The notes under the pieces are model-generated. The model ran no database searches and was not told where the DNA came from. It was given only the letters and a program-made list of their open reading frames with translations. Below, piece after piece: positions 10,524-21,600 of a stretch of DNA of 64,000 nt. Numbering within the stretch: the first letter of the stretch is position 1; every line of letters starts with the position of its first letter. This DNA is from Huiozyma naganishii CBS 8797 (taxonomy: Eukaryota; Ascomycota; Saccharomycetes; Saccharomycetales; Saccharomycetaceae). The stretch spans positions 124,001 through 188,000 of the forward strand of contig NC_035923.1 in NCBI RefSeq assembly GCF_000348985.1, in the 5' to 3' direction. Both the position numbers and the translations under genes were made by a program.

Positions 10524-10723
10524 CGTTCCCGGAACTGCGCCTGCCTATTTGCACTTTGACACACAACCTCGTATTAGATAAAGGAGCCCCAGCTGTTTTT
10601 CATTATTAGGAAAAAAATACAATAGATGGTAATATACAATAGTAATATATACAATCTGATGGTAATAGTACAACTCTTTTATTGCGGGTGAGTTAAGGTT
10701 TGAAGCGTATATAATGTGTTAGA

Positions 10724-13288
10724 TCAAGGGGAACGGTTCAAAGCGTAGAGACTCTCGAAAGAATTACCATGCTCCCTTTTCCATTTCTTGAGGAAGTGGG
10801 CGAACTCGGCCAACGTTTTCCCAGCCGCCCAATGGTTACAGAGTTCAATTGCACGGTAACGGTCAATGTGTTGCACATTGATCAAGAAAACATACAATTC
10901 AATGATGACTTTCCTCTGCCTGTATATGCTTTCAAAGGGTATTCTCCACGTCTTATCTCCAGTTTTGTTCATAGAATGGACGCACTGATTGTTCATGTCT
11001 GGGTTAGGTGTGAACCATTCGATGATGACTTCCTCGATCGAGTTTATATTTCCGTCCATTCTGAAGCTGTGTTTGGCTGACGACGGAGCTTCTCTTCGAT
11101 TACCTACAAGAGATGATGACATATTAGCAGCCTGCAACTTGACTCTCTTGGCAAAATCGTTTGCATTTGATCTTTTGAGAGACTCACTACCGAGACTAAA
11201 GTTGGTTTCAATGCTTGAATCTGAATCGAGATCGTTATCGTTGGACAATCGCCGCTTTAATTTCTGATTGAAAAGTGCATCCAATTTGGCATCAAGCTTA
11301 CGGTCCATTTCAGCCTCCAAACGCTGTTCCAAATAGCTTATCTGTTCAGCGACGATCGATGTCACTCTATCTGAAACCAGTTCTTCTACCATTCTCTTCA
11401 ATTCTTCTGAATCCACCTCTGACCCCGCCTCAGAACCACTATCCATAACCATGCGGTCCTCGTCTTCGTCCTCACTTACATCCAGCAGTTTGAAATTTGA
11501 GGACTGTTTCCTGTTTCTAGAAGGTTCTTCGCTTGGTACCAAGCCAGCACTGTGTTTCAATATCTCATTTTTCAGAAAGTAATCCTTTATATCTTTCGGA
11601 TTGGAACTGTTCAATTTCTCTTGCAGTAGGTCTGTATAGTAGTTAATCTGTCTGGTGATTTCCCTTCGAGACGAGTTCTTGATGGACAGTTTGTCGAATA
11701 TCTTAGAGATAAGAATGATGAAGCTCTTGAAGTTTGAAAGCGTTTGGAACTGGATGAATTCGAAGTTTTGTCTTTTTATCTCTTCGAGTTGGTCGTTACT
11801 GGTGAGTGCTTGAGCGACAGGGGGGTTCCTCCTATCGGCTCTGTCAGCTACCATCGCCGTTGAGCCCGCTGGTTCGACCAGGTAGCTGTAGAGGTCAGGT
11901 AAGTGCGCCGGTTTCTTCGCCAGGAGAGTGAATGGAAGTAAGTCTCCCTCATTCAATTGGAAATCGTGCAAGTACATTTGGAAATCCGAGTTATTGAAGA
12001 TGTCGTGTCTAAAAAGTTCGTGACTGGGGAACACTTTATAGATGAGGGGTAAGTTGCTGACTAGTTGTAATCGCAGCAGTTCAAGAAGGTCCAAGAAAGC
12101 TTGGGACTCCTCAGACAATAAAGTTTTGTCCTTCTTGAACTTTTCAATCTCTGGAAACACCTGTGTCAGTATTGTTCGTGGTGGGCCAATTGACTCGTTT
12201 TTCCAATTGCAGTTGAAATTGCTGGCGGTGGACTTATCTGAGAGGTAAGGGGATTTCGCGTTGAGAATACGTTTGAAGTCGAACGGGACGACGTCATCCG
12301 GCATCCTTTCGTTAAGCAGTTCAAACTCTCGGTAATCCAATTGCGGGAAGTTTGGTCTCATACCTTCGAAGTAATTTTTTTTCCTGTATGGTAACGAGCA
12401 GTACTTGAGCACTGATGAGTAGTAAAGTCCCAAAGTGTTTTCCCGCGGGTACTCTGCTGCGAACTTACCTTTTATCAATGGAAGTGACCTTACCAAATCG
12501 TCGTTATTCAGATCCGGGAACCCGTCCCCCCTGAACCCAGACTTGATCCCGTAGAATCTAAAGAAAAGATACGCGGCGAGTGTAGTCCAGGGACACAGAA
12601 AGGGGCAGTCCTGGGGCAGCAAAGACACAGGTCTATGAAGTGATGTACCATTTCCATCGTCCACTGTATCATCGTACGTATCGTACCATATCTCTGTATC
12701 TCTTAAAGTTTGACCTCTTATTTGTAAAGAACTCATCTTCAAGCGGGATCTCTCCTGGAAGGTCAGTTTCGTGTAGGAAGCGAACTGGAAGTCTACGAGA
12801 AACCGCAGCCTCTCCATGGAACTCTTGAAATTTGTACTGTTAGCCTCTGGGTTCCACATATTGAGGGACACCGTGACCAGTGGTTTCCAATTGATCCTGT
12901 TTGTGTGCAGGAGGTTCACGTTGACGAAGTAGGGCAAACTTGCATTTAAGTCCATCCTCTCGTTCCCGTACAGCGAGCATATCTTACCGTAGAATTGCAA
13001 CGCCTGCACGATCATTCCGAACGCTTCCGTATCAATTTCGTTAGTCCCACTATCATTACCATTTTGAAGCACCACAGTGTCTATAATAAACCGATGTATT
13101 ACAGCGTTATACAGGGGCAGATTGGAGTACACCTCCCTGTTACTGTCCAGATCCTCATCCTGTAACAGACCATGTTTCTGACACCACTTCACATACTGCA
13201 AGAAGTAATTCCTGAACAGGTACCGTGCCCTAGGCGATACGGACCCTTCTAACAGTTTCAATTTCTGCTGTTGTTCTTCCACGTCCAT
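10724..13288 (-). CDS. CBF2: Centromere-binding CBF3 subunit Cbf2/Ndc10
   Basis: An 854-residue orthologue of Ndc10 (956 residues in S. cerevisiae), the scaffold of the CBF3 complex that binds CDEIII of point centromeres. The N-terminal 500 residues align with the Ndc10 DNA-binding core, which has a tyrosine-recombinase-like fold; conserved stretches include LLPQDCPFLCPWTTLAAYL and KGDGFPD-like. An acidic/coiled-coil stretch lies near 628-680. The C-terminal 100 residues (EWFTPNPDMNNQCVHSMNK...WR...ALYxxRK pattern) form a GCR1_C-like domain as in S. cerevisiae Ndc10. The position next to VPS62 matches YGR140W. Its presence implies point centromeres. Divergent from the TPO2/3 transporter, with about 1 kb between them. 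Confidence 0.95.
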   Translation of the reverse strand: MDVEEQQQKLKLLEGSVSPRARYLFRNYFLQYVKWCQKHGLLQDEDLDSNREVYSNLPLYNAVIHRFIIDTVVLQNGNDSGTNEIDTEAFGMIVQALQFYGKICSLYGNERMDLNASLPYFVNVNLLHTNRINWKPLVTVSLNMWNPEANSTNFKSSMERLRFLVDFQFASYTKLTFQERSRLKMSSLQIRGQTLRDTEIWYDTYDDTVDDGNGTSLHRPVSLLPQDCPFLCPWTTLAAYLFFRFYGIKSGFRGDGFPDLNNDDLVRSLPLIKGKFAAEYPRENTLGLYYSSVLKYCSLPYRKKNYFEGMRPNFPQLDYREFELLNERMPDDVVPFDFKRILNAKSPYLSDKSTASNFNCNWKNESIGPPRTILTQVFPEIEKFKKDKTLLSEESQAFLDLLELLRLQLVSNLPLIYKVFPSHELFRHDIFNNSDFQMYLHDFQLNEGDLLPFTLLAKKPAHLPDLYSYLVEPAGSTAMVADRADRRNPPVAQALTSNDQLEEIKRQNFEFIQFQTLSNFKSFIILISKIFDKLSIKNSSRREITRQINYYTDLLQEKLNSSNPKDIKDYFLKNEILKHSAGLVPSEEPSRNRKQSSNFKLLDVSEDEDEDRMVMDSGSEAGSEVDSEELKRMVEELVSDRVTSIVAEQISYLEQRLEAEMDRKLDAKLDALFNQKLKRRLSNDNDLDSDSSIETNFSLGSESLKRSNANDFAKRVKLQAANMSSSLVGNRREAPSSAKHSFRMDGNINSIEEVIIEWFTPNPDMNNQCVHSMNKTGDKTWRIPFESIYRQRKVIIELYVFLINVQHIDRYRAIELCNHWAAGKTLAEFAHFLKKWKREHGNSFESLYALNRSP

Positions 13289-14068
13289 CGGGGGGTGGTA
13301 TACCTCTACTTATTAATAGTGAATATATGAATAGACAAGTATATATATATATATAATGAAGTGCGACGCGCTAACGCACCTCAACCCAGCCTTCAATCCA
13401 CTGAACACCATTGAATACGCGCATCTCACCAGATCACCTGTGCGATGGTTAAACTGAAAAAACAAACAAACAAACAACATCGGGAACGCGCAAAAATATA
13501 AAACCACCAAACACCCACACCCCACCACTCTCCCAAAGAGGAAATCAGCTTTTTTGCGCTATTTTTGGAAAAAAAGAGCAAAACCCGATGCGGCCGTCAC
13601 TCTGCACGAATCCCGGGCCCGCCCCAAAAAAGAAAGCGGGAAAACGAAAAAACCCCTCGGACTGCGCGCCCTGCAACCATCCTCTGGCCGCTTTGGGTAA
13701 TACGACGAGCGGCTTTTCTGCGCTGTGGAAGAAGACTCACACTAGCGGAACAGCTCAATGTAGTGTAGTAGTAATTACTGGGCTACCAGTAAGACATGAC
13801 TTAAGCACCACACGCTGTGGACAGTCTCTCTCCCGATCCGCCTCCAGCCGTTTCACTGCCGGAAAAACTAGCAAACTTTAATCATGCACGGTGTCTTGTT
13901 ATGTACTGGTATTTGAATATATATATATTCTTTTCCAATGTATAAATATAATAGAAGGCAGGGCTCAGGACTATTGTCTGCGATCCTGCTGTATTTCCCT
14001 CATTATTATGCCTCATTCCGGCTCGTTTCTTGACAGTCTTCCCCAGACACTAGTCGAACGACGCGTTC

Positions 14069-14072
<4 letters not shown>

Positions 14073-14096
<24 letters not shown>
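14073..14096. repeat. (AT)n microsatellite
   Basis: Alternating AT run of about 12 units in the TPO2/3 promoter. It could act as an extended TATA-like element about 190 bases before the start codon. Confidence 0.8.
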
Positions 14097-14099
<3 letters not shown>

Positions 14100-14263
14100 A
14101 CCTCGTTTCTTTACAGATCCTCTTTTCTTGCATATATCTCATCGTTTGTTCTGTTATAGGTTACTCAATTTCTACTGCTTTGAGAAAGAGTGGACTTAAC
14201 CAGGTACGGATATATTATATTGTGAGAGAGACTGATCAAGAGATAGAACAGGATAGAGACCAG

Positions 14264-14281
14264 CACACACACACACACACA
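14264..14281 (+). repeat. (AC)n microsatellite abutting the TPO2/3 start codon
   Basis: A nine-unit AC run ends two bases before the ATG at 14284, so it is almost certainly in the mRNA leader. Confidence 0.85.
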
Positions 14282-14283
14282 AT

Positions 14284-16152
14284 ATGGCTAATCTAAGTGA
14301 TTCAGAGTCTGTTAACTCTTTCACGTCGCAGGAGACGAGCAGTTCAGCTGGGTCCCTGCGTGACGCTCAACAACCACAGCAGTATGTCCCCGAGACCAAG
14401 GGGGACGGTACAAACAAGCTGAAACTGGTCCGGACCGAGACTGTCAAGTCCCTGCAGGACATGGGGATGACTAAAAACGCGCCGATCCCCGACGTCAATG
14501 CACCACAGACCGCGAAGAAGACGGCCATCTTCCCAGAGGAGTACACCATGGAGACACCAACTGGTTTGGTCCCCGTGGCCACTTTGCAATCGATTGGGAG
14601 AACCGCAACATCCATCTCCAGAACGAGAACCAGACAGATGGACCGTTCCATTAGCATGCGGTCCTCGCACTCTAACGACAAGGAGGAAGAGGAGGAGGCT
14701 GCAGAGGAGGATGAGGATGGGTCAGAGGATCAGCATTTGGATCCGGACATCGAGTTTGTGACGTTCGTTACGGATGACCCGCAGAACCCACATAACTGGC
14801 CCCTGTGGGTTCGATGGAGTTACACCGCGTTGCTATCCACACTGGTCGTCTGCGTCGCTTACGGGTCCGCGTGTATCACCGGTGGTCTCGGTACCGTGGA
14901 GGAGAAATTCCATGTCTCGCTAGAGGCAGCCATCCTGTCATGTTCGCTTATGGTTATCGGTTTCGCAGTGGGGCCCCTGCTGTGGTCGCCCGTGTCTGAT
15001 CTGTACGGTAGAAAAGTCGCTTACTTCTTCTCCATGGGGCTTTACACGATCTTCAACATCCCCTGCGCATTGGCACCAAATCTGGGCTGTCTATTGGCCT
15101 GTAGGTTCATCTGTGGTATCTTCGCATCCTCAGGTCTGTGCTTAGTCGGTGGGTCCATCGCGGATATGTTCCCCTCGAATTCAAGGGGTAAAGCCATCGC
15201 GTTCTTTGCCTGGGCGCCCTATGCGGGACCTTGCATTGGTCCTCTAGTCAACGGGTTTATCTCCGTCTCCACTGGGAGAATGGACTTGATCTTCTGGGTC
15301 AACATGGCCTTCTGCGGGACAATGTGGATTGTCGCATCTTTGATCCCAGAGACTTACGCACCAGTCATTTTAAAGAAAAGAGCAGTCAGACTTAGAAAGG
15401 AGACCGGGAACCCAAAGATCATGACAGAGCAGGAGGCCCAAGGGTTGAGTTTCAACGAAATCTTGAGGGCTTGTCTCTTGAGACCGCTGTATTTCGCAGT
15501 CACGGAACCAGTGTTGGTGGCCACATGCTTCTACGTGTGTTTGATTTACTCTCTACTGTACGCGTTCTTCTTCGCGTTCCCTGTCATTTTTGGTGATTTG
15601 TACGGTTACAAGGATAACTTGATTGGGTTGATGTTCATCCCAATTTTGATTGGTGCCACTTTTGCGTTGGCTTTCACCTTCTGGTGTGAGTCGAAGTATA
15701 TGCAGATTGTGAAGACGAGAAGACCAACACCTGAGGACCGTCTGCTCGGTGCCATGATCGGTGCCCCCTTCGCCGCTATCGCATTATGGATTCTTGGTGC
15801 CACTGCTTTGAAACGTATCATTTGGGTCGGCCCAGCATCGTCTGGGTTAGCGTTCGGTTTCGGTATGGTTCTGATTTACTACTCCTTGAACAACTACATC
15901 ATTGACTGCTACGTCCAATTTGCCTCGAGTGCTCTGGCTACAAAGGTTTTCCTGAGATCCGCAGGTGGTGCTGCCTTCCCATTATTCACGACGCAAATGT
16001 ACCATAAATTGAATCTGCATTGGGGGTCCTACCTACTAGCCTTTATTTCTACTGCTATGATCGCTCTCCCATTTGCATTCGCATACTGGGGGAGAGATCT
16101 AAGACACAAGTTGTCCAAGAAGGACTACTCCATTGACACAATTGATGACTGA
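14284..16152 (+). CDS. TPO3: Plasma membrane polyamine/acetate MFS transporter, TPO2/TPO3
   Basis: A 622-residue member of the major facilitator superfamily, DHA1 branch, orthologous to Tpo2/Tpo3 (614 and 622 residues), which export polyamines and are linked to weak-acid resistance through Haa1. The hydrophilic N-terminus (1-170) is Ser-rich and acidic and contains IPDVNAP, then FPEEYTMETPTGLVP. Twelve hydrophobic segments follow, with the MFS loop motif DLYGRKVAYF after the second. The C-terminus ends DYSIDTIDD, nearly as in Tpo3. Locus position (two genes after VPS62/TDA6) fits YGR138C and YPR156C equally, so the duplicate identity is open. Confidence 0.93.
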   Translation: MANLSDSESVNSFTSQETSSSAGSLRDAQQPQQYVPETKGDGTNKLKLVRTETVKSLQDMGMTKNAPIPDVNAPQTAKKTAIFPEEYTMETPTGLVPVATLQSIGRTATSISRTRTRQMDRSISMRSSHSNDKEEEEEAAEEDEDGSEDQHLDPDIEFVTFVTDDPQNPHNWPLWVRWSYTALLSTLVVCVAYGSACITGGLGTVEEKFHVSLEAAILSCSLMVIGFAVGPLLWSPVSDLYGRKVAYFFSMGLYTIFNIPCALAPNLGCLLACRFICGIFASSGLCLVGGSIADMFPSNSRGKAIAFFAWAPYAGPCIGPLVNGFISVSTGRMDLIFWVNMAFCGTMWIVASLIPETYAPVILKKRAVRLRKETGNPKIMTEQEAQGLSFNEILRACLLRPLYFAVTEPVLVATCFYVCLIYSLLYAFFFAFPVIFGDLYGYKDNLIGLMFIPILIGATFALAFTFWCESKYMQIVKTRRPTPEDRLLGAMIGAPFAAIALWILGATALKRIIWVGPASSGLAFGFGMVLIYYSLNNYIIDCYVQFASSALATKVFLRSAGGAAFPLFTTQMYHKLNLHWGSYLLAFISTAMIALPFAFAYWGRDLRHKLSKKDYSIDTIDD

Positions 16153-16619
16153 TCGGACTCAACCATAAACTCCTTTTTTCATCCTTCCTCTCTCTCGCAA
16201 GGTATCGAATCAACAACACCCACACGCAGATAATGACACGTCTCACCGTCATCAGTTTATCACTTTTGGAGGAGGAGAGAGGACATGCAAATCTTTTATA
16301 AACAAGAAGACAACCAAAATCGTTCAATAATTCAAGGAGCTACTGCCCCTTGTACTTTATATTCGGTATAGATCGTGGTTCCACAGAGTAGCACTCCTTT
16401 ACATTATTGCTTAATTCGTAATCTTTAAATAATAATACTAATTGTAACTATTACATGCCAATGGTTGAAAGAAACTGGACTGTACGTATTGCGTCTATAT
16501 ATTCATACAATATTAACTACATCAGAAGTTAAATCCTGTATATGAAGGGAGGCGTAGGGGTTCCTTTCTTCTATAAGATGACCAGCCGTGAGAGGAAGGT
16601 CTCACGGGGAGGTGGATCA
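16153..16619. other. Convergent intergenic region, no gene seen
   Basis: AT-rich 3' flanks of two convergent genes (TPO2/3 and LSB1/PIN3). Nothing else recognisable. Confidence 0.6.
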
Positions 16620-17273
16620 CTAAAATTTGTTTGCTATCCCATTGACAATGTCTGAACCTATCCGCTGACCGGCACCGAAGACAATTGAATTACCGAACTG
16701 TTTCAGTAGATTTTTACCGGCACCGCTATGATGATGTTGCTTCTGTGGTTTTGGTTCCGGTTGTGGTTGTGGTTGTGGTTGTGGTTGTGGTTGTGGTTGC
16801 GGCTGTGGCTGTGGCTTTGGCTGTTGCGGTTTCTCCTGTGGTGGTGGGACGTACGGTGGGACGTACTGCTGCGTAGAAAACGAGGAAGGCGGGATATCTT
16901 GAAACATTGCGTCGTCGACGCCGCTGAATTTTACAGCCTTGACGTAGTTGCTTGGGAACACGCCTACTTTGCCCTTGTTCTTGCCCCTGTACCAATCGGC
17001 GGATAGTTTCTCGAGAATCTCCACTTTATCGCCGACTTGCAACTCGAGATCCTCCTTCTCCTGCGGTTTGTACCGGAAAATGGCCTCGACGTACTCTGGC
17101 TCGTGCGGCGGGTGCTTCTCCCCGGCTCCTCCAATGGGCTTGCCGTCCCAGTTATCGGGCAGTTTACGGTTGAACTCGTCGAATGTGTCCCTCGATATCA
17201 CTTTGCTCTCCAGCAAGTACTCCAACTCCGTCCGGATGTTAGTGATAGACCTGTTTACTGAACCAACAGACAT
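16620..17273 (-). CDS. LSB1: SH3 protein LSB1/PIN3 (Las17-binding, prion induction)
   Basis: A 217-residue protein of the Lsb1/Pin3 family, which binds the WASP homologue Las17 and modulates actin patch assembly and [PSI+] prion formation. The N-terminus VNRSITNIRTELEYLL is the family signature. An SH3 domain spans about residues 55-112 (EYVEAIFRYKPQEKEDLEL through GVFPSNYVKAV). A Pro/Gln region follows with about ten QP dipeptides. The C-terminus has the conserved FGAGQRIGSDIVNGI motif. The reading frame extends 30 codons upstream, but the ATG at 17273 matches the family start. Position before PRE9 fits YGR136W. Confidence 0.92.
   Translation of the reverse strand: MSVGSVNRSITNIRTELEYLLESKVISRDTFDEFNRKLPDNWDGKPIGGAGEKHPPHEPEYVEAIFRYKPQEKEDLELQVGDKVEILEKLSADWYRGKNKGKVGVFPSNYVKAVKFSGVDDAMFQDIPPSSFSTQQYVPPYVPPPQEKPQQPKPQPQPQPQPQPQPQPQPQPEPKPQKQHHHSGAGKNLLKQFGNSIVFGAGQRIGSDIVNGIANKF
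16756..16823. repeat. Hexanucleotide tract encoding (QP)n in LSB1/PIN3
   Basis: Near-perfect repeats of a GGTTGT unit on the plus strand, becoming imperfect towards 16823, translate as alternating Gln-Pro on the minus strand. The tract is likely length-variable. Confidence 0.75.
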
Positions 17274-17532
17274 AACGTGTTTGTAGAAGGATACCTGATG
17301 TCGTGGTGTGGTTGGGCAATACGGTCCTGCGTGTGTTATAGAGATGGTCTCGACGTATTGCAAATATCATCATATAAATATATATACACATGATGATGAT
17401 TTTCCGTATACGTTGTAAACAAGAAGGTCAGAGATGCAGGACCCTGACACCGTCACAGCCTTTCCATCTCGAGCTGTTGCACTGTCACACGAATTCATGG
17501 TTACACAATTACGTAACGAGGAGCGCTTGGCT

Positions 17533-18312
17533 TTACTTCATTTCGACGTCCGCGTCGCCATCCTCCGCGTCCTTCTTCGTGATGCCGGACTTGACGAGCA
17601 GCTGTTTGATCTCGCTTGGTTTGTAGATCTTCTGGATGACCTGGCCCTCCTCTTTGCCCCGCTTTATAGTGGAGAACTCCACCCTGTCGTACGTCAGCGC
17701 GCTGCTGTCCGTAGTCTTCGATAGAGTCTTAAGAGCGAGTTCAGTGGCCTCCTCCAAAGTGATTTCGTCCTTGTAGTCCATCTGAAGCAGCGTCTGCGCA
17801 GCAGAAGTGTTTGCACCGACACTGATAGCCTTCCACCCGGTGTAGTTCCCCGAAGGGTTGGACGTGTACAATTGAAACCCGTACCGGTCGTCGACACCAG
17901 CGTAGATGAACGACACACCAAAGGGCCTCAACCCACCGTGCTGCGTGTAACTCTGCTTGATGTCGGACATCCGTTTCACTAGCATCTCCACGGGGATATC
18001 CTCGCCGTACGTCTTGAGGTAGTTCTGGCAGTGCACCCGTGCAGTATTTATCAGAATCTCTGCGTCAGCGGTCAGCCCAGCGACGGCGACGACGATCTTA
18101 TCGTTCAACCTGTACAGTTTCTCCGTGGACGTATCCTGCTCCAGAAGTGTGCTCGTAACTTTCCTCTCCGCAGCGATGACAATCCCGTCCTGAGCCAGGA
18201 CACCAATCGCGGTCCCCGCATGTGAGATGGATTCCAACGCGTACTCCACCTGGTAGAGACGACCCTCTGGCGAGAAGATCGTAGTTCTTGAATCGTAACG
18301 TCTAGACCCCAT
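17533..18312 (-). CDS. PRE9: 20S proteasome subunit alpha-3 (Pre9)
   Basis: A 259-residue alpha-type proteasome subunit, in the outer ring of the 20S core. The N-terminal alpha signature YDSRTTIFSPEGRLYQVEYA begins at residue 6. The central body carries GTAIGVLAQDGIVIAAE and the C-terminus is acidic. S. cerevisiae Pre9 has 258 residues and is the only non-essential 20S subunit. The frame is open 20 codons further upstream, but the ATG at 18312 gives the family's MGSRRYDSRT start. A PACE-like element (18472-18480) lies upstream, as expected of an Rpn4 target. Position between LSB1 and CAF130 matches YGR135W. Confidence 0.97.
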   Translation of the reverse strand: MGSRRYDSRTTIFSPEGRLYQVEYALESISHAGTAIGVLAQDGIVIAAERKVTSTLLEQDTSTEKLYRLNDKIVVAVAGLTADAEILINTARVHCQNYLKTYGEDIPVEMLVKRMSDIKQSYTQHGGLRPFGVSFIYAGVDDRYGFQLYTSNPSGNYTGWKAISVGANTSAAQTLLQMDYKDEITLEEATELALKTLSKTTDSSALTYDRVEFSTIKRGKEEGQVIQKIYKPSEIKQLLVKSGITKKDAEDGDADVEMK

Positions 18313-18471
18313 TGCTGTTTGAAAACTTAGTGGATGGAAAGTTCTGTATGCAAAAACAACAACAACAACCACAAACTATAAAACTCCCAGCCGCAGACAG
18401 TCCCAAGACAAACGCTAACTTAACTCAATTGACTCGAGACACACCGCTTCCCGCATTCAAAGACCCAAAGG

Positions 18472-18480
18472 TTTGCCACT
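18472..18480 (-). promoter_or_regulatory. PACE-like element (Rpn4 site) before PRE9
   Basis: The minus strand reads AGTGGCAAA, one base from the proteasome-associated control element GGTGGCAAA. It lies about 160 bases upstream of the PRE9 start in the coding orientation. Rpn4 drives proteasome genes through this element. Confidence 0.65.
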
Positions 18481-18611
18481 TAACGCTTCAAACGTCAACC
18501 GGATTCTCTATTAACTGCTATTTTTTTCTGATACAAAAGATTTGAACCGCGGCACGTGACCGGGCGGTGAACCAGACGGTGACGGTCAAGAGGGACCCAC
18601 TACGGTCAACC

Positions 18612-21600
18612 TCAGAGGACTGCGCCGTCGTAGCTGCCGAGGTACTCGCGGAGGGTGACTGTACGCTCGGGCGTCGCCTGCGGGAGGATCTGGCTCCCGC
18701 GGCGGACGATCCTGCGTCCGAGCACGGGGATCTCCGACGAGAGCGAGTGCTTCCTCATGAAGTTGCGCAGCGCGTCGATTGCCTGGCTGCTGCCCTTGCC
18801 CTCCGACTGCGTCGCCCGCGGCAGCAGCATCACCAGTTTCTTGTTAAACTCTGACAGGTTCTCCGCCACAGCGTTGTTGTCGTCGTCGGCGTCCGTGAGA
18901 GTGGGGAATATGTCACCAGGTGCACCTAGCGCAGAGGTTGTAGTAGTAGTAGTAGTGGCCGTTTTAGTGTCCGAAATGTTCTTCTTCAGCAAAAAAAACA
19001 GTTCCTGCGCGTCAGGGACGATGCCCAGCCAGTTCATCAGGAGTGTTTGCAACTCGAAAGTGCACTCCGACTTGCTGAACTCAAACTTGTGGTTCACGAT
19101 CAGAGTCTTTACCATAAAGCAGATCAGTTTCACGAGGCCAATCGAATACAACGAGACGTCAGAGGTCTCACTCTCCGGTTCCTCTGACTCGCTCGCCGAT
19201 AGGAATATGGCCGCGTTCGTGAAGAACTCCTGCAGCAGCATCTTTACCTCTATCTCGGAAAGAGCCAAGTTGCCCTGTCGGGAAAACATCAGGGTGCCCC
19301 CGTTCGGAGTGTCTATCTCCATCAAGTTATGCAAAGCCTGCTTCCGCTGTTCCTCCAAAGTCACATCCGCGGACAGTTCCTGGCCTCGCAGCCCCATCAC
19401 CAGCTCAAATATGTAGTGGATCACAGAATGGTTCAACTCCATGTGTGTGACAAACCACAGGAGCACGCGCCGGTAACCATGACACATGAGTAGCTCGTCC
19501 ATCAGTTTCCACGCCAGTTCCTGGTTCATGAAGAGGATCCTGTCGAAAACTTTATCCTGGAACCATGCGTCGTAAATGTTATCTGGAGTCAACAATCCGT
19601 CATCTCCCACAGCGATGCCCTCAGTTTGTGGATACACAGTGCCCATGATGATACATTCCTGCTCAATTTTTATCGCAGACGCGACAAGTTTTAGCAATTG
19701 CTGAGACTCCATGGGATTCAACTTCCCGCCAGCGGCCTTACTGGATACGTTCCGAAATTCTGCGAGTCCCGGACGTGCTAAAAATTCGTAACTGGGCCAG
19801 AAGTACAGGTTAAGTCCTCTCGGAACGTCCCTCCAGTCGTTACCGCTGTAATCGAACTCAAAGGAGGACTTTGTCCTGACGGAATACGGCCGATTTTTCC
19901 CGCCTCCCAAAGACACTTTACTTTCGTCGCTTTGAATGATTTTGTCGTCCGTGAATATACAATTGCACCGTCGTTTCTGGGAAGCACCGGTACCCTCGTT
20001 TGCCGCAGTTATGGCTGCGGCTGAGGCTGTGGCTGTGGTGGCGGCGGCAGCCGCGTCTTCGTCTTCATCTTCGAAGTCGACAAGGTTGTAGTCCTCGTAC
20101 TCGTACTCGAACATGTACCTGATATCCTCGTCGAACCTATCGCCCGGTTGCAAATCCGAGAGCAGTTCTGTGACGTCTTCAAGATCCACGCCTAGGGAGA
20201 GCATCGCTGCGGCGTGAGACCTGAGGTCCGCGTACAGCGACCCCTGACAGAGTTTCCTCCCGTGCGGGGACATGAATGTATTGAGAGGTTCGTGCTTAAA
20301 GTCGTGCTCGTTCTCTCTGACGTGGCCATTGAGCACACATGCGACGACCGCGCGGAGTGCTGAAGCGCCTCTAATTGTGGCGCGCACGAGCAGTGGCGTG
20401 TCGAACGTGTCGTTTGCCTCCTCGCATCTGTCGACCTCTAGGCTGAGCAGCAGCACGGCGGAGAGGTTTTTCCACAGGGAGATGAGCATGGACAGGAACG
20501 GGTTGAGCTGGATCGGTAAGTGTGAGTATGCGTTGTAGATGGTGTATACGGCCATGATGTCAACCATGTACAGGAGTTCAAGATCCTGCGTGTTGAGTCC
20601 GTTGGGGACCCACTCCTTGAGGTGGTCCCTGTAGTTATATTGAGAATTATCGCCCTCCGTTTGTTTCTTTGAGATGGATGTCAATTTCGCGTAGTCCCAG
20701 CACTTGAGTCGCCAAAGCGTTCTTGTTATTATCTTTTGCATATTGAAACATAGTAAAAATGTATCATTCTGTTCCGTGTCCTGATTCTTCGGTAGAAACG
20801 CTAAAAACAGCTTGTACAGTAGGTCGAGGGACACGACGTACGTGTCACTCGGAGGCGGCTGTGTCAAGGGGTCCACAAGGCTGATCATGCATTTGAATTG
20901 TTCGTACAGGTGCGGCGAGTCTATCTCTTTGAGGTTGAGCATTCGCGTAAGAATCTCATGTCGCTGGTTTGACTGCTGCATGAGGTCGACGGCCACTGTC
21001 CTGTTACCACTGCCGTTGTGGGTCTCTTCATCCAGATCGAACTCGTATACGTGTTCGTTGGTACCCAACTGCTGGTACTTGACGTTGTTGTTCCCCTCGA
21101 ACAATTCACCTAGAAACGGGTGCAGTGGGTGTACGTCGTACGGTGCCTTGCTGCAGAACGAGTTTATGTAGTAATGGAACAGGTCAGGAGTGCCCTTGTT
21201 CAAGATGAGAACGTCCCTGTTGGCAAACTTCTTCTTGCTGAGATTGAACCAGTGGAAATAGTCGTGGAATTCGTACACTCTGCCGTACTTGCGCACAATC
21301 GGGTCCACGAGTGACCCCTGGACCGCCTGTCTAATGAGTCCCTTGAGTTGTGGCCTGACTGTGTTCACGAAATCGAGCAAGACGTCGTAATCTGTATTGA
21401 GCACGAGTCGCGCCTTTGAGAATTCGCTCGGGAAGAGGTCGCTGACCTGCAGCTTGAACGCAGGCTCGTTGTACTGCATGATGGCGAACCTGTCGCCTGC
21501 GTCTCTCCACACGTGCTGGAAGAACAAGTGTATGTACTTCGAGAGCGCCTCCTCTGTCCATGCGGTCCTGACTTGTTGCACGATCCGTGACGGTGTCTTT

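Larger units (their letters stand above)
13289..14283. other. Divergent promoter region CBF2 / TPO2-3
   Basis: About 1 kb serving two divergent genes. It contains TA dinucleotide runs (about 13341-13355 and 14073-14096), homopolymer A tracts near 13565-13650, a CCCCTC at 13653-13658, a single ACGCGT at 14061-14066, and a CA run touching the transporter start. No supported gene; the ORFs inside are short. Confidence 0.55.

Noticed and set aside
18655..19416. 253-codon plus-strand frame inside CAF130
   Set aside because: Antisense shadow of a strongly supported GC-rich gene.
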